Notes under the pieces: generated by a model
Told to the model about the DNA's origin: nothing
The model's input: the letters and a program-made list of their open reading frames with translations, nothing else
Database searches by the model: none
Assembly (NCBI RefSeq): GCF_964253915.1
Contig: NZ_CAXUSG020000018.1
Coordinates: forward strand, 18,424-82,423
Direction of reading: 5' to 3'
Source of the DNA: Metarhizobium sp964253915
Lineage (GTDB): Bacteria; Pseudomonadota; Alphaproteobacteria; Rhizobiales; Rhizobiaceae
DNA length: 64,000 bases
Part shown: one piece after another, positions 1 through 8,300 of the stretch
How positions within the stretch are numbered: position 1 is the stretch's first letter
How the letters are laid out: every line of letters begins with the position of its first letter
Program-made: the position numbers and the translations under genes

Positions 1-478
1 ACTCGACGAACCATAGTCCGTCCGCGGCAAGACGGACGATCACGGCCAGGAGCGCAGAGTCGGTATCTTCATGCTGACGATAGCGCTGTTCGAGCCAGTC
101 ACGCCACCGATCGCGCATGTTGGCCTCGGCAAAAAGCGCGGCGTAGAGCGTGTTGGTGCCGCCCGCTTCGGAAGCCTTGCGCGAAAAAACATCCAGGTAA
201 GCGCGGGAAAACCGCCCCGTCGGTTCAGGATCATTCGCCATGACCTCGGCGATATGGTCATTCATCTGCCGCAAAAGTTCGTCGCACAAAGCCTCCAGCA
301 GAGCATTCTTGTTGGGGAAATGATGCAACAGCCCGCCTTTGGTAACGCCTGCCTCGCGAGCAAGCAGATCGAGCGTCAGATGCGCCGTACCCTTGTCGGC
401 CAATACTTGCGCCGTGACGTCGAGCAATTGCTGTCGCACAAGTTCGGGCTGCTTCTTGCGGTGATATCCTGTCGTCAT
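1..478 (-). CDS. TetR family transcriptional regulator, partial at window edge
   Basis: The reading frame opens with ATG at 478 and runs off the left edge, so about 159 N-terminal residues are visible and the C-terminus is missing. The first 50 residues form a typical TetR helix-turn-helix: a basic start (MTTGYHRKKQ), then LARE-AGVTKGGLLHHFPNKNALL, the usual recognition helix and following helix. The rest is the helical ligand-binding domain. It lies 67 bp downstream of the SMR pump gene on the same strand, so the two are probably one operon and this repressor probably controls its own transcription. A 17-bp operator occurs at the SMR promoter and again at the phosphoketolase promoter; the link between this TetR and those operators is inference. 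Confidence 0.85.
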   Translation of the reverse strand, partial: MTTGYHRKKQPELVRQQLLDVTAQVLADKGTAHLTLDLLAREAGVTKGGLLHHFPNKNALLEALCDELLRQMNDHIAEVMANDPEPTGRFSRAYLDVFSRKASEAGGTNTLYAALFAEANMRDRWRDWLEQRYRQHEDTDSALLAVIVRLAADGLWFVE

Positions 479-545
479 TTTCGAATGGTATCCTTTGAGG
501 GGGCGAGCTGCCGTTCTGACGGATTTGGGGCTGGCCCTGGCATTG

Positions 546-887
546 TCAGTGGGTCACAGCCTTGGAGAACACATTCACCACGACGACACCACCCACGATC
601 ATCGCCAGCCCCAGCACAGCCGGGAGATCAAGCTTCTGCTTGAAGACGACAAGGCCGACGATCGAGATGAGCACGATCCCCAATCCGCTCCAGATCGCAT
701 AAGCGATTCCAACGGGAATGGTGCGCAGCGCCAGGGACAGAAAGTAAAAGGCGCTGAGATAACTCACGGCCATGACGATTGTCGGGACAGTGCGGGTAAA
801 CTGCTGTGATGCCTGCAAGGCCGAAGTACCGACGACTTCCAACGCGATCGCGATGCCAAGGGCAATGTAAGTTGTAAATAGAGACAT
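546..887 (-). CDS. SMR (EmrE/QacE-type) multidrug efflux protein
   Basis: A 113-residue protein of the small multidrug resistance family, usual length 105-115. Such proteins work as inner-membrane dimers that exchange protons for quaternary ammonium compounds and other cationic drugs. Four hydrophobic helices are visible. The first carries the family glutamate (IALEVVGT, Glu near residue 15), the essential proton and drug binding residue. The second part has the conserved stretch YAIWSGLG near residues 60-67. I chose the ATG at 887 because the protein then begins MSLFTTYIALG as in the family; an upstream in-frame start would add 23 residues that do not look like SMR. A TetR gene follows 67 bp downstream. 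The promoter with its palindrome is at 964-992. Substrate is not predictable. Confidence 0.92.
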   Translation of the reverse strand: MSLFTTYIALGIAIALEVVGTSALQASQQFTRTVPTIVMAVSYLSAFYFLSLALRTIPVGIAYAIWSGLGIVLISIVGLVVFKQKLDLPAVLGLAMIVGGVVVVNVFSKAVTH

Positions 888-963
888 GTTCAGGCTTCCA
901 TCCTTCGATCTGCCAGATAAGGCACATGATGCCAGGGAAGCGAGAACGCCACCCAATTACACA

Positions 964-992
964 AACATACCATCTGGATGGTTGCCTGTAAA
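964..992 (-). promoter_or_regulatory. promoter with TetR-type operator upstream of the SMR-tetR operon
   Basis: On the minus strand a -35 box TTTACA (plus 987-992) and a -10 box TATGTT (plus 964-969) are separated by exactly 17 bp. The spacer contains the palindrome ACCATC-TG-GATGGT (969-982), a perfect 6-bp inverted repeat with a 2-bp centre. A repressor bound there would block RNA polymerase. The 17-bp string ATACCATCTGGATGGTT (967-983) occurs again at 6703-6719 in front of the phosphoketolase operon. The palindrome is seen directly; regulation by the downstream TetR is inference. Confidence 0.75.
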
Positions 993-1310
993 GAATGGTT
1001 TCGCCCCTTCGGCTGGTGAGGGCTTATGTCGACAGAACGCAGGCAGCTTGAAGATAGTAACTATATTGCCCGCAGGTTCGTGTTGTATTCGCTGGCGCTC
1101 AAAGTCGGTTGTGGGAGGATTGTTTTGGCCTCACTTATCCGGCTCAGGAATAACCAGAAAATGGCGCTCTCTCAGCGAAGGGAGCTAGCTGAAATTGCTT
1201 CATCCAAGCGGTGAGGCCGTGTTGGCCGCGGCCGCGCAACCGCTTTCAACGCAATTATAATTCGACGACACCAATCACACCCGCGTCTCCCGGAAAGCAA
1301 ACGACGGCGC
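993..1310. other. intergenic region between SMR promoter and ackA
   Basis: About 320 bp separate the SMR promoter from the 3' end of ackA. I see no convincing gene, strong U-tract terminator or repeat. Short open frames here lack ribosome binding sites and family signatures. The SMR promoter lies at its left edge. Confidence 0.5.
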
Positions 1311-2495
1311 TCAGGAAGGAGTGCTTCTCAGCACGTGCAAGGATTCGTCGGCTATCACTCGCTCCTCATCAGTAGGGATTACCAGAACGGTGATCCGACT
1401 TGCCTGGCTTGTGATGACGGATTGGGATCCTTCATTTGCCTTAGGATCGAGGTCGATTCCAAGCCACATCAACCGCGTGCAGATCTCGGCCCTGACGGCA
1501 GGTTGGTTCTCGCCGATGCCACCGGTGAACACCAGAGTGTCAAGGCCGCCGAGAGTATTAGCGAGCCGGGCGATTTCGCCGGCGATGCGAAGGGTGAACA
1601 GTTCGAGCGCCTCCCGCGCTTCCTCTTTCTCGCTGTCAAGCAAAACCCGTGTATCACCGCTGATCCCGGAAACACCAAGGAGACCGGATTTGTGATACAA
1701 CAAGGTCTCAAGTTGCCCAACGCTCTCGCCGTTTCGAGCAAGATGCAGCACAACGCCAGCGTCGAGCGTTCCGCAGCGTGTCGCCATAGGTACGCCGTCA
1801 AGCGTCGAAAAACCCATGCTGGTATCGCGGCTGACGCAGCTATCGAGGGCGCAGAGGCTGACACCAGAACCCATATGAGCGACCACGACTTTACCTGCCG
1901 CCTCCATGGGCCATTCCCGCGTTAGGGCGCCAGCGATAAACTTGTACGAAAGGCCATGGAAGCCATAGCGTTTGATCCCCTTGTCGTGCAGCGCTCGCGG
2001 AAGCGCAAAACGTCGAACGATGTCGGCGTTGGTACGGTGGAAGGCGGTGTCGAAAGAAGCTGTCTGGGGAATGTTCGGCCGGAGGCGCCTGATGGCGTGG
2101 ATCAGATGCATGGCCTGAGACTGATGCAGCGGTGCAAGTGGCACAAGTGCCTGCATTTGGATGATCGTCTTATCATCGACAAAGACCGGTCCGTCAAAGA
2201 TGTCACCGCCATGTACGACGCGGTGACCAATCGCGACCACGTTGGAAAGATCATAATGCCGGGCCAGGCGGCTGAAGGTCTCGCTGATGACTGTGTCCAG
2301 TTCTTCGTCCTGCTCGGCTTCGAGAATGATATCCAACCGATCCGGACCATCTGACAATTCCAGACGCAGCGGCGTCTCACGAAAATCTATTTTCCCCCTA
2401 CCGGTTTGACGTAGAGACCCATCTTCCACGGTAAACAGACCGATCTTGATCGTAGAGGAGCCGGCGTTGAATGTGAGCAGCAGCTTATCATTCAT
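1311..2495 (-). CDS. ackA: acetate kinase
   Basis: A 394-residue acetate kinase of full family length. It interconverts acetyl phosphate plus ADP with acetate plus ATP, so it harvests energy from the acetyl phosphate made by the phosphoketolase upstream. Family signatures: N-terminal LTFNAGSSTIK (Asn10, Ser13, Ser14), HRVVHGG (Arg92), ASFDTAFH (catalytic Asp149), RYGFHGLS (His180), the GS-rich MGSGVSL, MATRCGTLD (Arg240), FTGGIGEN, and TDEERVIA near the C-terminus carrying the conserved Glu. Its start overlaps the stop of the upstream MaoC-Pta gene by 4 bp (ATGA), showing translational coupling. It ends the xfp-pta-ackA operon. Identification is secure; a propionate or butyrate kinase is less likely given the phosphoketolase partner. 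Confidence 0.96.
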   Translation of the reverse strand: MNDKLLLTFNAGSSTIKIGLFTVEDGSLRQTGRGKIDFRETPLRLELSDGPDRLDIILEAEQDEELDTVISETFSRLARHYDLSNVVAIGHRVVHGGDIFDGPVFVDDKTIIQMQALVPLAPLHQSQAMHLIHAIRRLRPNIPQTASFDTAFHRTNADIVRRFALPRALHDKGIKRYGFHGLSYKFIAGALTREWPMEAAGKVVVAHMGSGVSLCALDSCVSRDTSMGFSTLDGVPMATRCGTLDAGVVLHLARNGESVGQLETLLYHKSGLLGVSGISGDTRVLLDSEKEEAREALELFTLRIAGEIARLANTLGGLDTLVFTGGIGENQPAVRAEICTRLMWLGIDLDPKANEGSQSVITSQASRITVLVIPTDEERVIADESLHVLRSTPS

Positions 2496-3898
2496 GCGAA
2501 TCGTCCTGCCGCCGGTTGACTGCGGGCAACCATAAGTCTGGCGAGCGCAGCGGATGCAATGCGGGCAGAAAGTGGATCGGCTCGGCTGGTGAGTACGATT
2601 GGAACACGTGCGCCAAGGACTACGCCGGCTGCGGTCGCGCCAGCAAAATAGATGAGTTGTTTGGCAAGCATGTTGCCTGCCTCCAGATCCGGTACCAGCA
2701 AGATGTCCGCTGTGCCCGCGACCGATGAGATGATGCCCTTAGTTCGCGCCGCATCGATACTGATGGCGTTGTCGAAAGCGAGCGGCCCGTCTACCTTCGC
2801 GCCAGTGATCTGCCCGCGCGCTGCCATCACTGTGAGTGCTGCGGCATCGAGCGTTGTCGGCATTTTAGGATTGACGGTTTCTACGGCGGCCAAAACGGCG
2901 ACATGAGGTATTTTCACGCCAAGCGTATGCAAAAGATCGATCGCATTCTGGCAGATGTCGCGCTTTTGTTCGAGCGTAGGCTGAATATTGATCGCTGCAT
3001 CGGTGACGATCAACGGCCTATCATAGGCCGGCACGTCGAGAGCAAAAACGTGACTGATGCGCCGTTCGGTTTTCAGGCCGGATTCTGGAGCGACAACTGC
3101 GGCAAGCAGTTCGTCGGTGTGGAGGCTACCCTTGACCAGCACGGAGATTTTTCCGGATACCGCCATGTCTACGGCTCGAGCGGCTGCTGCGTGACTGTGC
3201 GGTACGGCTACTATCTCAATGTCGTCTAGCGATACCCGCGCGGCCTTGGCGGCGGTGCGGATCTTATCTTCCGGCCCGACCAGCACCGGATCGAACAGAC
3301 CTTGATCACGAACTTCTATGGCAGCCAGCAGAGATTCCGGCGAACAGGGATGGACGATAGCTGCCCGGATCCTGGGGAGATTTCGCGCCTCTTTTATGAT
3401 TGCCTTGAAGGAGTTTTCTGTTCGTATCGGTACAGGAATTGGCCGATCAGCAATGCACTCCATCGTTTTGTAGGGCGCCAGCACAGTCGCCGTTCCCGTC
3501 AAAACGACTTCCCCGTCTTGGCTAGTGCAGGTGGTGTCGAGAATGACTGCTCGCTGCTCTGGTAACTTCCTTGTAACCCGGACAACGGCTGTAATGCTGT
3601 CTCCGGTTTTGACATGCCTGAGGAAGCGGAAGTCTTGTCCCAAATAGACGGTTCCGGGTCCCGGTAGCTTGGACCCAATCGCGGCAGAGACGAGGGCACC
3701 GGTCCATATGCCGTTTGTGACGACATTGTCGAAGAGCTTTGCAGCTTCCTCCACTGAGCCGGCCGCAGTTGAGTTGCCGCTTCCCACCATCACGGTGAGA
3801 AGGTCGGTGTCATCCTGACCCGCGACCCTTGTTAACGTTGCGGTCTCACCGATCTGGATTTCGTCGAACGTGCGGTTTTTTAGAAAACTCTTGTTCAT
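2492..3898 (-). CDS. bifunctional MaoC-like hydratase/phosphate acetyltransferase
   Basis: A 468-residue fusion. Residues about 1-140 are a MaoC/hot-dog domain (NKSFLKNRTFDEIQIG start, then a GNST and GPGTVYLGQDFRF region). Residues about 160-468 are a PTA_PTB phosphotransacylase domain, with VHPCSPESL, a GP-rich loop and the conserved C-terminal VLTSRADP. The second domain should transfer the acetyl group between acetyl phosphate and CoA. The MaoC domain's role is not known; some members may hydrate enoyl-CoA. Such fusions are common partners of acetate kinase in Alphaproteobacteria. It overlaps ackA by 4 bp and lies 208 bp downstream of xfp, so all three should share one transcript. A phosphobutyryl-transferase activity cannot be excluded. 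Confidence 0.9.
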   Translation of the reverse strand: MNKSFLKNRTFDEIQIGETATLTRVAGQDDTDLLTVMVGSGNSTAAGSVEEAAKLFDNVVTNGIWTGALVSAAIGSKLPGPGTVYLGQDFRFLRHVKTGDSITAVVRVTRKLPEQRAVILDTTCTSQDGEVVLTGTATVLAPYKTMECIADRPIPVPIRTENSFKAIIKEARNLPRIRAAIVHPCSPESLLAAIEVRDQGLFDPVLVGPEDKIRTAAKAARVSLDDIEIVAVPHSHAAAARAVDMAVSGKISVLVKGSLHTDELLAAVVAPESGLKTERRISHVFALDVPAYDRPLIVTDAAINIQPTLEQKRDICQNAIDLLHTLGVKIPHVAVLAAVETVNPKMPTTLDAAALTVMAARGQITGAKVDGPLAFDNAISIDAARTKGIISSVAGTADILLVPDLEAGNMLAKQLIYFAGATAAGVVLGARVPIVLTSRADPLSARIASAALARLMVARSQPAAGRFA

Positions 3899-4106
3899 CT
3901 CGTTTCCTGTGTCGAAAAGATAGAGAAACCGTTACCTTTTCGAGCTTCGACGCTACGTCGCTGCGAGCGTCCTTCCGAGGTTGACGGTCTGGCCTACTGT
4001 CAGGTCGCAAAGCTGGACATGAGCCTGCTGCGCCCGAACTAGGGCCAGCTCTCTGGAATGCACCACGACTATCGCGACATCCACGCAATGCGGGCGCGTT
4101 TTCGGA

Positions 4107-6500
4107 TCAGCGGGACGCAGACCATTTCCAGTCGCGGATTTCTGGCATGTCTTCGCCGTATTCACGAACATGGGCATTGTGCAGCGCAAGTTTGCCGATC
4201 AGCATGTCGATTACATGCGGAACCTTTTCCTTCAGCCCCGGCACCCGCTCGATAGCTTCGAGCGCCAAATGATAGCGGTCGAGCTGGTTCAGCACCGTCA
4301 TGTCGAAAGGCGTTGTGGTCGTGCCTTCCTCAACGAAGCCGCGAACATGCATGTTGCGGTGGTTGTTGCGCTTATAGGTCAGCCGGTGGATGAGGTAAGG
4401 ATAACCGTGATAGGCGAAGATGACAGGCCGCTCGGTGGTGAAGAGCCTGTCAAATGTATCGTCAGAAATCCCATGCGGATGGTGCTCTTTTGACTGAAGC
4501 GTCATCAAGTCGACAACGTTGACCACACGGATCTTCAGTTCCGGGATCGCCTCGCGCAGTATCATCACGGCCGCCAGCGTTTCCATCGTCGGCACGTCGC
4601 CCGCGCAGGCCATCACCACATCCGGCGCAATCGCGTCATCCTCATTGCTGGCCCAGTCCCATGCCCCGATACCGGCCTCGCAATGTCTGGCCGCATCTTC
4701 GATCGAAAGCCATTGCGGTTCCGGCTGCTTACCAGCCACGATCACGTTGATACGGTCCCAGGTGTTAAGGCAATGGTCGGCCACCCATAGAAGCGTGTTG
4801 GCATCCGGCGGAAGGTAGATTCGCACCACGTCAGCCTTCTTGTTGGCAACCAGATCTACGAACCCCGGATCCTGGTGGGAGAAGCCGTTATGGTCCTGTC
4901 GCCATACATGTGAGGTCAGCAGGTAGTTAAGCGAGCTTATCGGCTTTCTCCACTCGAGATCGCGCGTCACCTTCAGCCATTTGGCGTGCTGGTTGAACAT
5001 GCTGTCGATGATGTGGATGAAGGCTTCGTAGCAGGAGAAGAATCCGTGCCTGCCTGTGAGCAAATAGCCTTCCAGCCACCCTTGGCAAAGGTGTTCGGAG
5101 AGCACTTCCATCACCCGCCCATCGGGCGAGAGATGCACATCATAAGGTTCGATCTTTTCCATCCAGACGCGGTCGGTAACTTCGAATACCGCACCCAGCC
5201 GGTTAGAATCCGTTTCGTCGGGTCCGAATATACGAAAATTCTTCTCCTGGTCGTTGAGCTTCAGCACATCGCGCAGGTATTTGCCGAGCACTTCCGTTGT
5301 TTGGACGATCTTTTCGCCCGGCAAGGTCACATCGACGGCATAGTCGGAAATCGGCGGGCATTTCAGTTCCTTGCGAAGGATGCCGCCATTGGTATGCGGG
5401 TTTGCGCCCATACGGCGATTGCCGGTCGGTGCAAGAGCTTTCAACTCCGCCTTCAGGCTTCCGTCTGCGTTGAACAGGTCTTCCGGATTATAGCTTCGCA
5501 TCCAGTCTTCGAGAACCTTGCGGTGGCTGTCGTTTTCACGGCAGTTGGCAACCGGAACCTGGTGTGCGCGCCAGAAATCCTCGACCTTCTTGCCGTCGAC
5601 CTCTTTCGGTCCGGTCCATCCTTTCGGGCTGCGCAGGATGATCATCGGCCAGCGCGGTGCCTGCGTGGAAGCAGCTCCCGAGCGAGCCTTTTCCTGGATC
5701 GCGCGGATCATGTCCGTTGCCAGATCCATCGCATCCGCCATCAGCCGGTGCATCGCCTCCGGCTCGTGACCCTCGACGAAGATCGGCGCATAACCGTGAC
5801 CCTCGAACAGCTTCCTCAGGTCATCGTGCGGAATGCGTGAAAGGACCGTGGGGTTGGCGATCTTGTAGCCGTTCAAGTGCAGGATCGGCAGAACCGCGCC
5901 GTCGCGTGCCGGGTTCAGGAACTTGTTCGACTGCCAGCTTGCGGCCAGTGGTCCGGTTTCGGCTTCACCGTCGCCGACGACGCAGGCAACGATCAGGTCC
6001 GGGTTGTCGAAGGCTGCACCAAAGGCATGCACCAGTGCATAACCCAGTTCGCCGCCCTCATGGATTGAGCCGGGGGTTTCGGGGGCCACATGGCTCGGTA
6101 CGCCGCCGGGAAAAGAGAACTGCCGGAACAGCTTGCGCATGCCGTCCGCGTTTTCTGGAACGTCCGGATAGACCTCGCTATAAGTCCCTTCCATCCAGGT
6201 GTTTGCGACCATGCCCGGTCCGCCATGGCCCGGCCCGCAGATATAAATCATGTCGAGGTCGCGGTTTTTGATCACCCGGTTGAGATGCGTATAGATGAAA
6301 TTGAGGCCGGGGGTCGTACCCCAGTGGCCCAGGAGTCGCGGTTTGATGTGCCCGGATTTGAGCGGCTCTCGCAGCAGGGGGTTGTCGAGAAGATAGATCT
6401 GCCCAATCGAAATATAGTTCGCGGCGCGCCAATAGCGGTCTAGAAGCCGTATGTCCAATGGCGGCGTGTTTGATACTGCAACTCGTTCAAGTAGCTCCAT
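4107..6500 (-). CDS. xfp: phosphoketolase (xylulose-5-phosphate/fructose-6-phosphate)
   Basis: A 797-residue phosphoketolase of full family length, thiamine-diphosphate dependent. It cleaves xylulose 5-phosphate or fructose 6-phosphate with inorganic phosphate to acetyl phosphate plus glyceraldehyde 3-phosphate or erythrose 4-phosphate. Seen in the sequence: LLGHWGTTPGLNF near residues 57-69, GHGGPG at 91-96, the SFPGG-PSH loop near 129-137, and the thiamine-diphosphate/Mg motif GDGEAETG at 176-183 followed by the family asparagine. With MaoC-Pta and AckA downstream it forms a bifid-shunt style module that makes acetyl-CoA, acetate and ATP from sugar phosphates. The ATG at 6500 gives MELLERVAVS. 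Its promoter-operator lies about 200 bp upstream. Confidence 0.96.
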   Translation of the reverse strand: MELLERVAVSNTPPLDIRLLDRYWRAANYISIGQIYLLDNPLLREPLKSGHIKPRLLGHWGTTPGLNFIYTHLNRVIKNRDLDMIYICGPGHGGPGMVANTWMEGTYSEVYPDVPENADGMRKLFRQFSFPGGVPSHVAPETPGSIHEGGELGYALVHAFGAAFDNPDLIVACVVGDGEAETGPLAASWQSNKFLNPARDGAVLPILHLNGYKIANPTVLSRIPHDDLRKLFEGHGYAPIFVEGHEPEAMHRLMADAMDLATDMIRAIQEKARSGAASTQAPRWPMIILRSPKGWTGPKEVDGKKVEDFWRAHQVPVANCRENDSHRKVLEDWMRSYNPEDLFNADGSLKAELKALAPTGNRRMGANPHTNGGILRKELKCPPISDYAVDVTLPGEKIVQTTEVLGKYLRDVLKLNDQEKNFRIFGPDETDSNRLGAVFEVTDRVWMEKIEPYDVHLSPDGRVMEVLSEHLCQGWLEGYLLTGRHGFFSCYEAFIHIIDSMFNQHAKWLKVTRDLEWRKPISSLNYLLTSHVWRQDHNGFSHQDPGFVDLVANKKADVVRIYLPPDANTLLWVADHCLNTWDRINVIVAGKQPEPQWLSIEDAARHCEAGIGAWDWASNEDDAIAPDVVMACAGDVPTMETLAAVMILREAIPELKIRVVNVVDLMTLQSKEHHPHGISDDTFDRLFTTERPVIFAYHGYPYLIHRLTYKRNNHRNMHVRGFVEEGTTTTPFDMTVLNQLDRYHLALEAIERVPGLKEKVPHVIDMLIGKLALHNAHVREYGEDMPEIRDWKWSASR

Positions 6501-6697
6501 CTCTCATCCCTCTCAAAACAACCGTCAATCGCGTTTGCAACTTGCGTTATTCATTTCCGCGAAGACCTGAGAGACAGTTCCTCGATCAACCTTGCCACGC
6601 CGACCTTGCTGCCTTTTCTGCTTGCCCTGAATTTGGCTTGGGCAAACTGAATACGCAGCGTCGTCTCCCAGCGCTCCCAATATCCAACTTTGGCACG
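6501..6697. other. long 5' leader of the phosphoketolase operon
   Basis: About 200 bp lie between the predicted promoter and the xfp start. A 92-codon minus-strand frame crosses it but begins upstream of the promoter and has no recognisable family. I see no riboswitch or strong hairpin. The leader is unusually long for a simple repressor-controlled operon. Confidence 0.35.
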
Positions 6698-6726
6698 ATA
6701 AGATACCATCTGGATGGTTTTGTAAA
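6698..6726 (-). promoter_or_regulatory. promoter with duplicate TetR-type operator upstream of xfp
   Basis: On the minus strand a -35 box TTTACA (plus 6721-6726) is followed by either TCTTAT at 17 bp spacing (plus 6698-6703) or TATCTT at 15 bp (plus 6700-6705). Between them is ACCATC-TG-GATGGT (6705-6718), the same palindrome as at the SMR promoter; 17 bp (6703-6719) are identical. The flanking -35 hexamer is also the same. This suggests that one TetR repressor silences both the pump and the phosphoketolase operon. Confidence 0.72.
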
Positions 6727-6850
6727 GCGTGTGGCCCCTGCGGATCGCGTACTCTGACTGATTGATCGAAATTCGCGGCATTCGAGAAAAAATGGAGAAA
6801 GAGAGGGGTCTTTGAATTTCTACTGTCACTATTTGGGTCAGCTAGTTGTT

Positions 6851-7090
6851 CTAAACCGGCTTACCCGGTTGTTTTGATCCCCGGCGCGCTGCTGAGAAGC
6901 CTCTGTCTGACGCAATGAACCGTTCCAGCATGGGTACAATCAGCTTCTTCGGATCCGTTGAGGCTCGACCGCTCTCGCGACCCAATGCTTCCGCGTATTC
7001 GATCAAGTCCCGATGCAGTCGACCCGGAAGATCTATTGTGATCCGTACAGGCTTCTCTTCAGTGAGTGGGCCAAGTTTGAGTTTGGTCAT
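6851..7090 (-). CDS. DUF2274 family protein at end of trb operon
   Basis: A 79-residue basic protein that begins MTKLKLGPLTEEKPVRITIDL and contains a CopG/ribbon-helix-helix-like stretch (VRITIDLPGRLHRDL). DUF2274 genes regularly follow trbI in alphaproteobacterial ICEs; their function is unknown. I place the start at 7090 because a GGAGG ribosome binding site precedes it and the trbI stop lies 2 bp upstream, so translation is coupled. A start 14 codons earlier is possible but would lie inside trbI. A short AACCGG inverted repeat overlaps its 3' end and could be a weak terminator for the trb operon. Confidence 0.85.
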   Translation of the reverse strand: MTKLKLGPLTEEKPVRITIDLPGRLHRDLIEYAEALGRESGRASTDPKKLIVPMLERFIASDRGFSAARRGSKQPGKPV

Positions 7091-7091
7091 G

Positions 7092-8300
7092 TCAGCCTCC
7101 ATATGGTTCCAGCACGAGGTCGCGGGTGACAACTATACGCACCGGGAAGCCCGGGCGGATGGTAAGGGTTGGCTGGACGTTGAGCTGGCGGCGCACTATC
7201 TGCTGACCAGCATCGTTGATGGTGTCTTGGCCTCCATCTCGGATCGCTCGGAGCAGCCGGTCCTGGTCGTCAACGGCGAGCTCGGCGCCAATGGACAATA
7301 GGGTTGAGAGACCGGCCGCCTTGGCGAGATCCCACCAGTGATAGTCCACGCCATCTTCCAGACCAGCGTAGCCCTGACTGTCCGCGCCCGGCTGGCGTTC
7401 CAGAACGATCGACCGGCCATTGGGCATGATCAGCCGGTTCCAAACCAGCAGCACGCGGCGTTGCCCAAACCCGACGCCATTGTCATATTCACCGATGATG
7501 CGGCTACCCTGCGGCAAGAGCAGGATGCGGCCGGTCGGGCTGTCATAGATGTTTTCCGTGACCTGCGCGGTGATTTGGCCGGGAAGGTCGGAGCGAATAC
7601 CGGTGATGAGCGCGGCAGAGATTACCGCTCCAGCCTGAAGGATATAGGGCGATGCCGGGGCCGCGACGCGATCCGCCGACACGGTGCGCCGATCGACTGG
7701 GGCATTGATGAATGCCAACTGGCGATCCTGTCCCGTTTGTGGGCTGCCCTGACCTCCGGGAGCCATGCCTGCGAACCCCGAAGTGGTGCTGCCTGGCACA
7801 ACGCCGGGTCGGGCTTCGGTCTGGAAGAACATCCGGCTGGTGCGGGCGGCTTCCTCTTCCGCGAGGCGGCGCTGCTCCTCTTGATCTATTCCTGGAGCGC
7901 CAGCCATTGTCGGTGGAATGACGGGCTGCCCCCGGTTCCGGGCGTCGAGTATCGGACCGCCAAGATCGCCGGGAAGGGGTGGGCCGAGAACCGGGCCGGT
8001 GTAGTCACGTGGCAGGCCCGCTAAGCCATCTGCGGTGCTGCGGTTGTCGATGGAATAGAGTTCCTCGCCGCCAGGACCTGCTCCGCGGGTCTGAAGCGCG
8101 TAAATCAGCGCACCACCAACGCCGAGCGCGGAGATAACGCCAAGTCCGGCCAGAACCTTACGCGACAGCCGGGTGACCCGTGGGGCCTCGGCGCGCAGGC
8201 GCATTGCCGGCGCGGCATCACCTGTCGCACCGGTCAGCGAGACGGCGGAATCGTCGTCGGGTTCGGTTAGCTCGTTTCGGCTGTTATCGATTTCGCTCAT
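7092..8300 (-). CDS. trbI: conjugal transfer protein TrbI (VirB10-like)
   Basis: A 402-residue TrbI/VirB10 homologue. VirB10 proteins span inner and outer membranes and gate the type IV secretion channel. There is an N-terminal cytoplasmic tail of about 45 residues, one membrane helix (VLAGLGVISALGVGGALIYAL), a proline-rich periplasmic linker, and the C-terminal VirB10 beta-barrel domain from about residue 215. That domain includes LPQGSRIIGEYD and the WWDLAKAAGLSTLL region, which corresponds to the outer-membrane antenna. Start overlaps the trbG stop by 4 bp. It is the penultimate gene of the trbBCDEJKLFGI operon. Confidence 0.94.
   Translation of the reverse strand: MSEIDNSRNELTEPDDDSAVSLTGATGDAAPAMRLRAEAPRVTRLSRKVLAGLGVISALGVGGALIYALQTRGAGPGGEELYSIDNRSTADGLAGLPRDYTGPVLGPPLPGDLGGPILDARNRGQPVIPPTMAGAPGIDQEEQRRLAEEEAARTSRMFFQTEARPGVVPGSTTSGFAGMAPGGQGSPQTGQDRQLAFINAPVDRRTVSADRVAAPASPYILQAGAVISAALITGIRSDLPGQITAQVTENIYDSPTGRILLLPQGSRIIGEYDNGVGFGQRRVLLVWNRLIMPNGRSIVLERQPGADSQGYAGLEDGVDYHWWDLAKAAGLSTLLSIGAELAVDDQDRLLRAIRDGGQDTINDAGQQIVRRQLNVQPTLTIRPGFPVRIVVTRDLVLEPYGG

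Noticed and set aside
3953..4189. 78-codon minus-strand frame between xfp and the MaoC-Pta gene
   Set aside because: Most of its start lies inside xfp and no family signature is visible; the 208-bp gap looks like a plain intercistronic spacer, possibly with remnants.
6551..6829. 92-codon minus-strand frame between xfp and DUF2274
   Set aside because: It crosses the predicted xfp promoter and operator, has no ribosome binding site and resembles no family; treated as chance.
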